26,490 nucleotides of DNA from Alangreenwoodia sp964438605 (GTDB lineage: Bacteria > Bacillota > Clostridia > Peptostreptococcales > Anaerovoracaceae): positions 1-26,490 of the forward strand of contig CAYTKT010000029.1 of NCBI GenBank assembly GCA_964438605.1, written 5' to 3'. Within the stretch, counting starts at the first letter, position 1, and each line of letters opens with the position of its first letter. Positions 25,761 through 26,490 of this stretch are shown here, one piece after another. The notes under the pieces are model-generated. The model worked only from the letters and a program-made list of their open reading frames with translations. It did no database searches and was not told the DNA's origin. A program made the translations under genes and the position numbers.

Positions 25761-25873
25761 ATCTGGAAAAATGCAAAGCGAACGCCAGATAATATACCGG
25801 ATCGGATTCAAATATGATAAATTCTGGCGTTATTGACTGAGTTTCAAACAACAAGATAACAGAAAGTCGAGAG

Positions 25874-25910
25874 AACTGCTGGCGGCCGACCGCCGGCAGT
25901 TTTCGCTTTG
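25874..25910 (+). terminator. Probable terminator of the giant SLH gene
   Basis: AACTGCTGGCGG (25874-25885) pairs with CCGCCGGCAGTT (25890-25901) with one G-T wobble and a 4-base loop. The tail TTCGCTTT is only moderately T rich. It lies about 115 bases after the stop. Confidence 0.7.
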
Positions 25911-26490
25911 GTGCTGTGCTTTTTTATGGAAAGATTCCTGCAGACCGGAATGTCGGTCAGCCAAACAGCCAGTTGAACCGGTCCAGAAGGACGATTCTGT
26001 GTGAAATCCGCTGCAGTACGGGAAAGCAGAAGCGCCGAATCCGAGCATGAACAAATACGCGCCGGATATATCACAAAGGACATGTGTTTCGCGGACGTCG
26101 GGCTGCACGTGCGGAGAAAAAGACTTGAACAAAAGAAAAAGTCTGAAAATCGGTGCAGACTATGCGCCGGAAGGCGGAGGCGCACGATCCGTCTTGCCGC
26201 CGAGGATTCAAAGACAGGGCACGCCGCTGCCGCGCTGACGGACGGGCAGGCGATTGCAGCATCTGTTTTTTCGCTCGTCAAGAGCAAACCGCTGCCCGAA
26301 GCGGCTTCGGATGTGTCTTTGGCTCAGATCGAAAAACAGGAGCTGCGTTTTGGAAGGGGGCTATCCATTTAACTTGCAATTTACAACAGTTTAAGATGTA
26401 AAAATTACTCTTTACATTTGTAATAAAATAAAATAATTTGCGAATTGTAAAATCAACTTGAACACTTGAACATTGAAAGATCCATAGAAA
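25911..26490. other. Right-end region without an established gene
   Basis: A 123-codon open frame (26001-26372, plus) runs through the dispersed repeat copy but has no ribosome-binding site, and its substitution pattern against copy 1 does not suggest coding. The last 110 bases are A/T rich. ATGTAAA (26396-26402) and TTTACAT (26412-26418) form an inverted repeat, and TTTACA there could be a -35 for a gene outside the window. Confidence 0.4.
26173..26355 (+). repeat. Dispersed direct repeat, copy 2 (about 183 bp)
   Basis: Partner of the copy at 19907-20087, in the same orientation and about 6.27 kb away, so that the pair brackets the giant SLH gene and its leader. Weaker similarity may extend about 10 bases past the right end (GCTGTCC against GCTATCC). 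Flanking sequences otherwise differ. Confidence 0.85.

Noticed and set aside
26001..26372. 123-codon plus-strand frame through repeat copy 2
   Set aside because: Substitutions against copy 1 are not concentrated at third codon positions and copy 1 carries frame-breaking gaps, so coding conservation is not supported.

Overview
The window looks like a chromosomal segment of a low-to-moderate GC Bacillota, probably an anaerobic Clostridia (gut or oral type). The reasons are Shine-Dalgarno sites of the AGGAGG type, TTG starts, the rpsB-tsf pair, a YtrA-type GntR/ABC operon, SLH-anchored surface proteins with BspA-like repeats, and a divergent CLC transporter. No rRNA or tRNA gene and no CRISPR array was seen. 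A narrower taxonomic call is not supported.

Layout. Bases 1-3015 are the 3' part of a surface protein (RCC1 repeats, BspA-type leucine-rich repeats, class 3 lipase, three SLH domains). Bases 3016-3890 are a scrap yard: the 3' tail of a group II intron (minus strand), a frameshifted N-terminus of an IS256-type transposase, and two terminators. Bases 3892-7546 carry a PrcB-like membrane-anchored protein, a hot-dog thioesterase overlapping a hexapeptide acetyltransferase, a frameshifted HTH-Panacea (DUF4065) gene, and queC. Bases 7766-9936 are the rpsB-tsf transcription unit, with a structured leader and a perfect 18-bp hairpin between the genes. thpR (minus) follows. Bases 10692-14650 are a self-regulated GntR-ABC ATPase-permease operon of the ytr type. 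A CLC transporter (minus) follows, then a molybdate transporter in the order modB-modC-modA.

Bases 19684-26490 are dominated by one very large secreted SLH protein (20696-25760; about 1,690 residues if in frame). Its signal peptide is joined to the mature protein through a run of ten G residues that puts the two parts out of frame. Nine G would restore a perfect fusion. This looks like a phase-variation switch in the OFF state, with a homopolymer sequencing error as the main alternative. The gene lies between two direct copies, about 91 % identical by eye, of a ~182-bp element (19907-20087 and 26173-26355) that does not look protein coding. The locus could therefore be switched by slippage and also lost or amplified by recombination.

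A second theme is degenerate tandem repetition: just downstream of stop codons (5709-5851, 7558-7593), in the clc-modB intergenic region (16285-16480), and as a ~90-residue low-complexity insertion in the ABC ATPase (about 11884-12155). All identities and alignments here were made by eye from the sequence alone.
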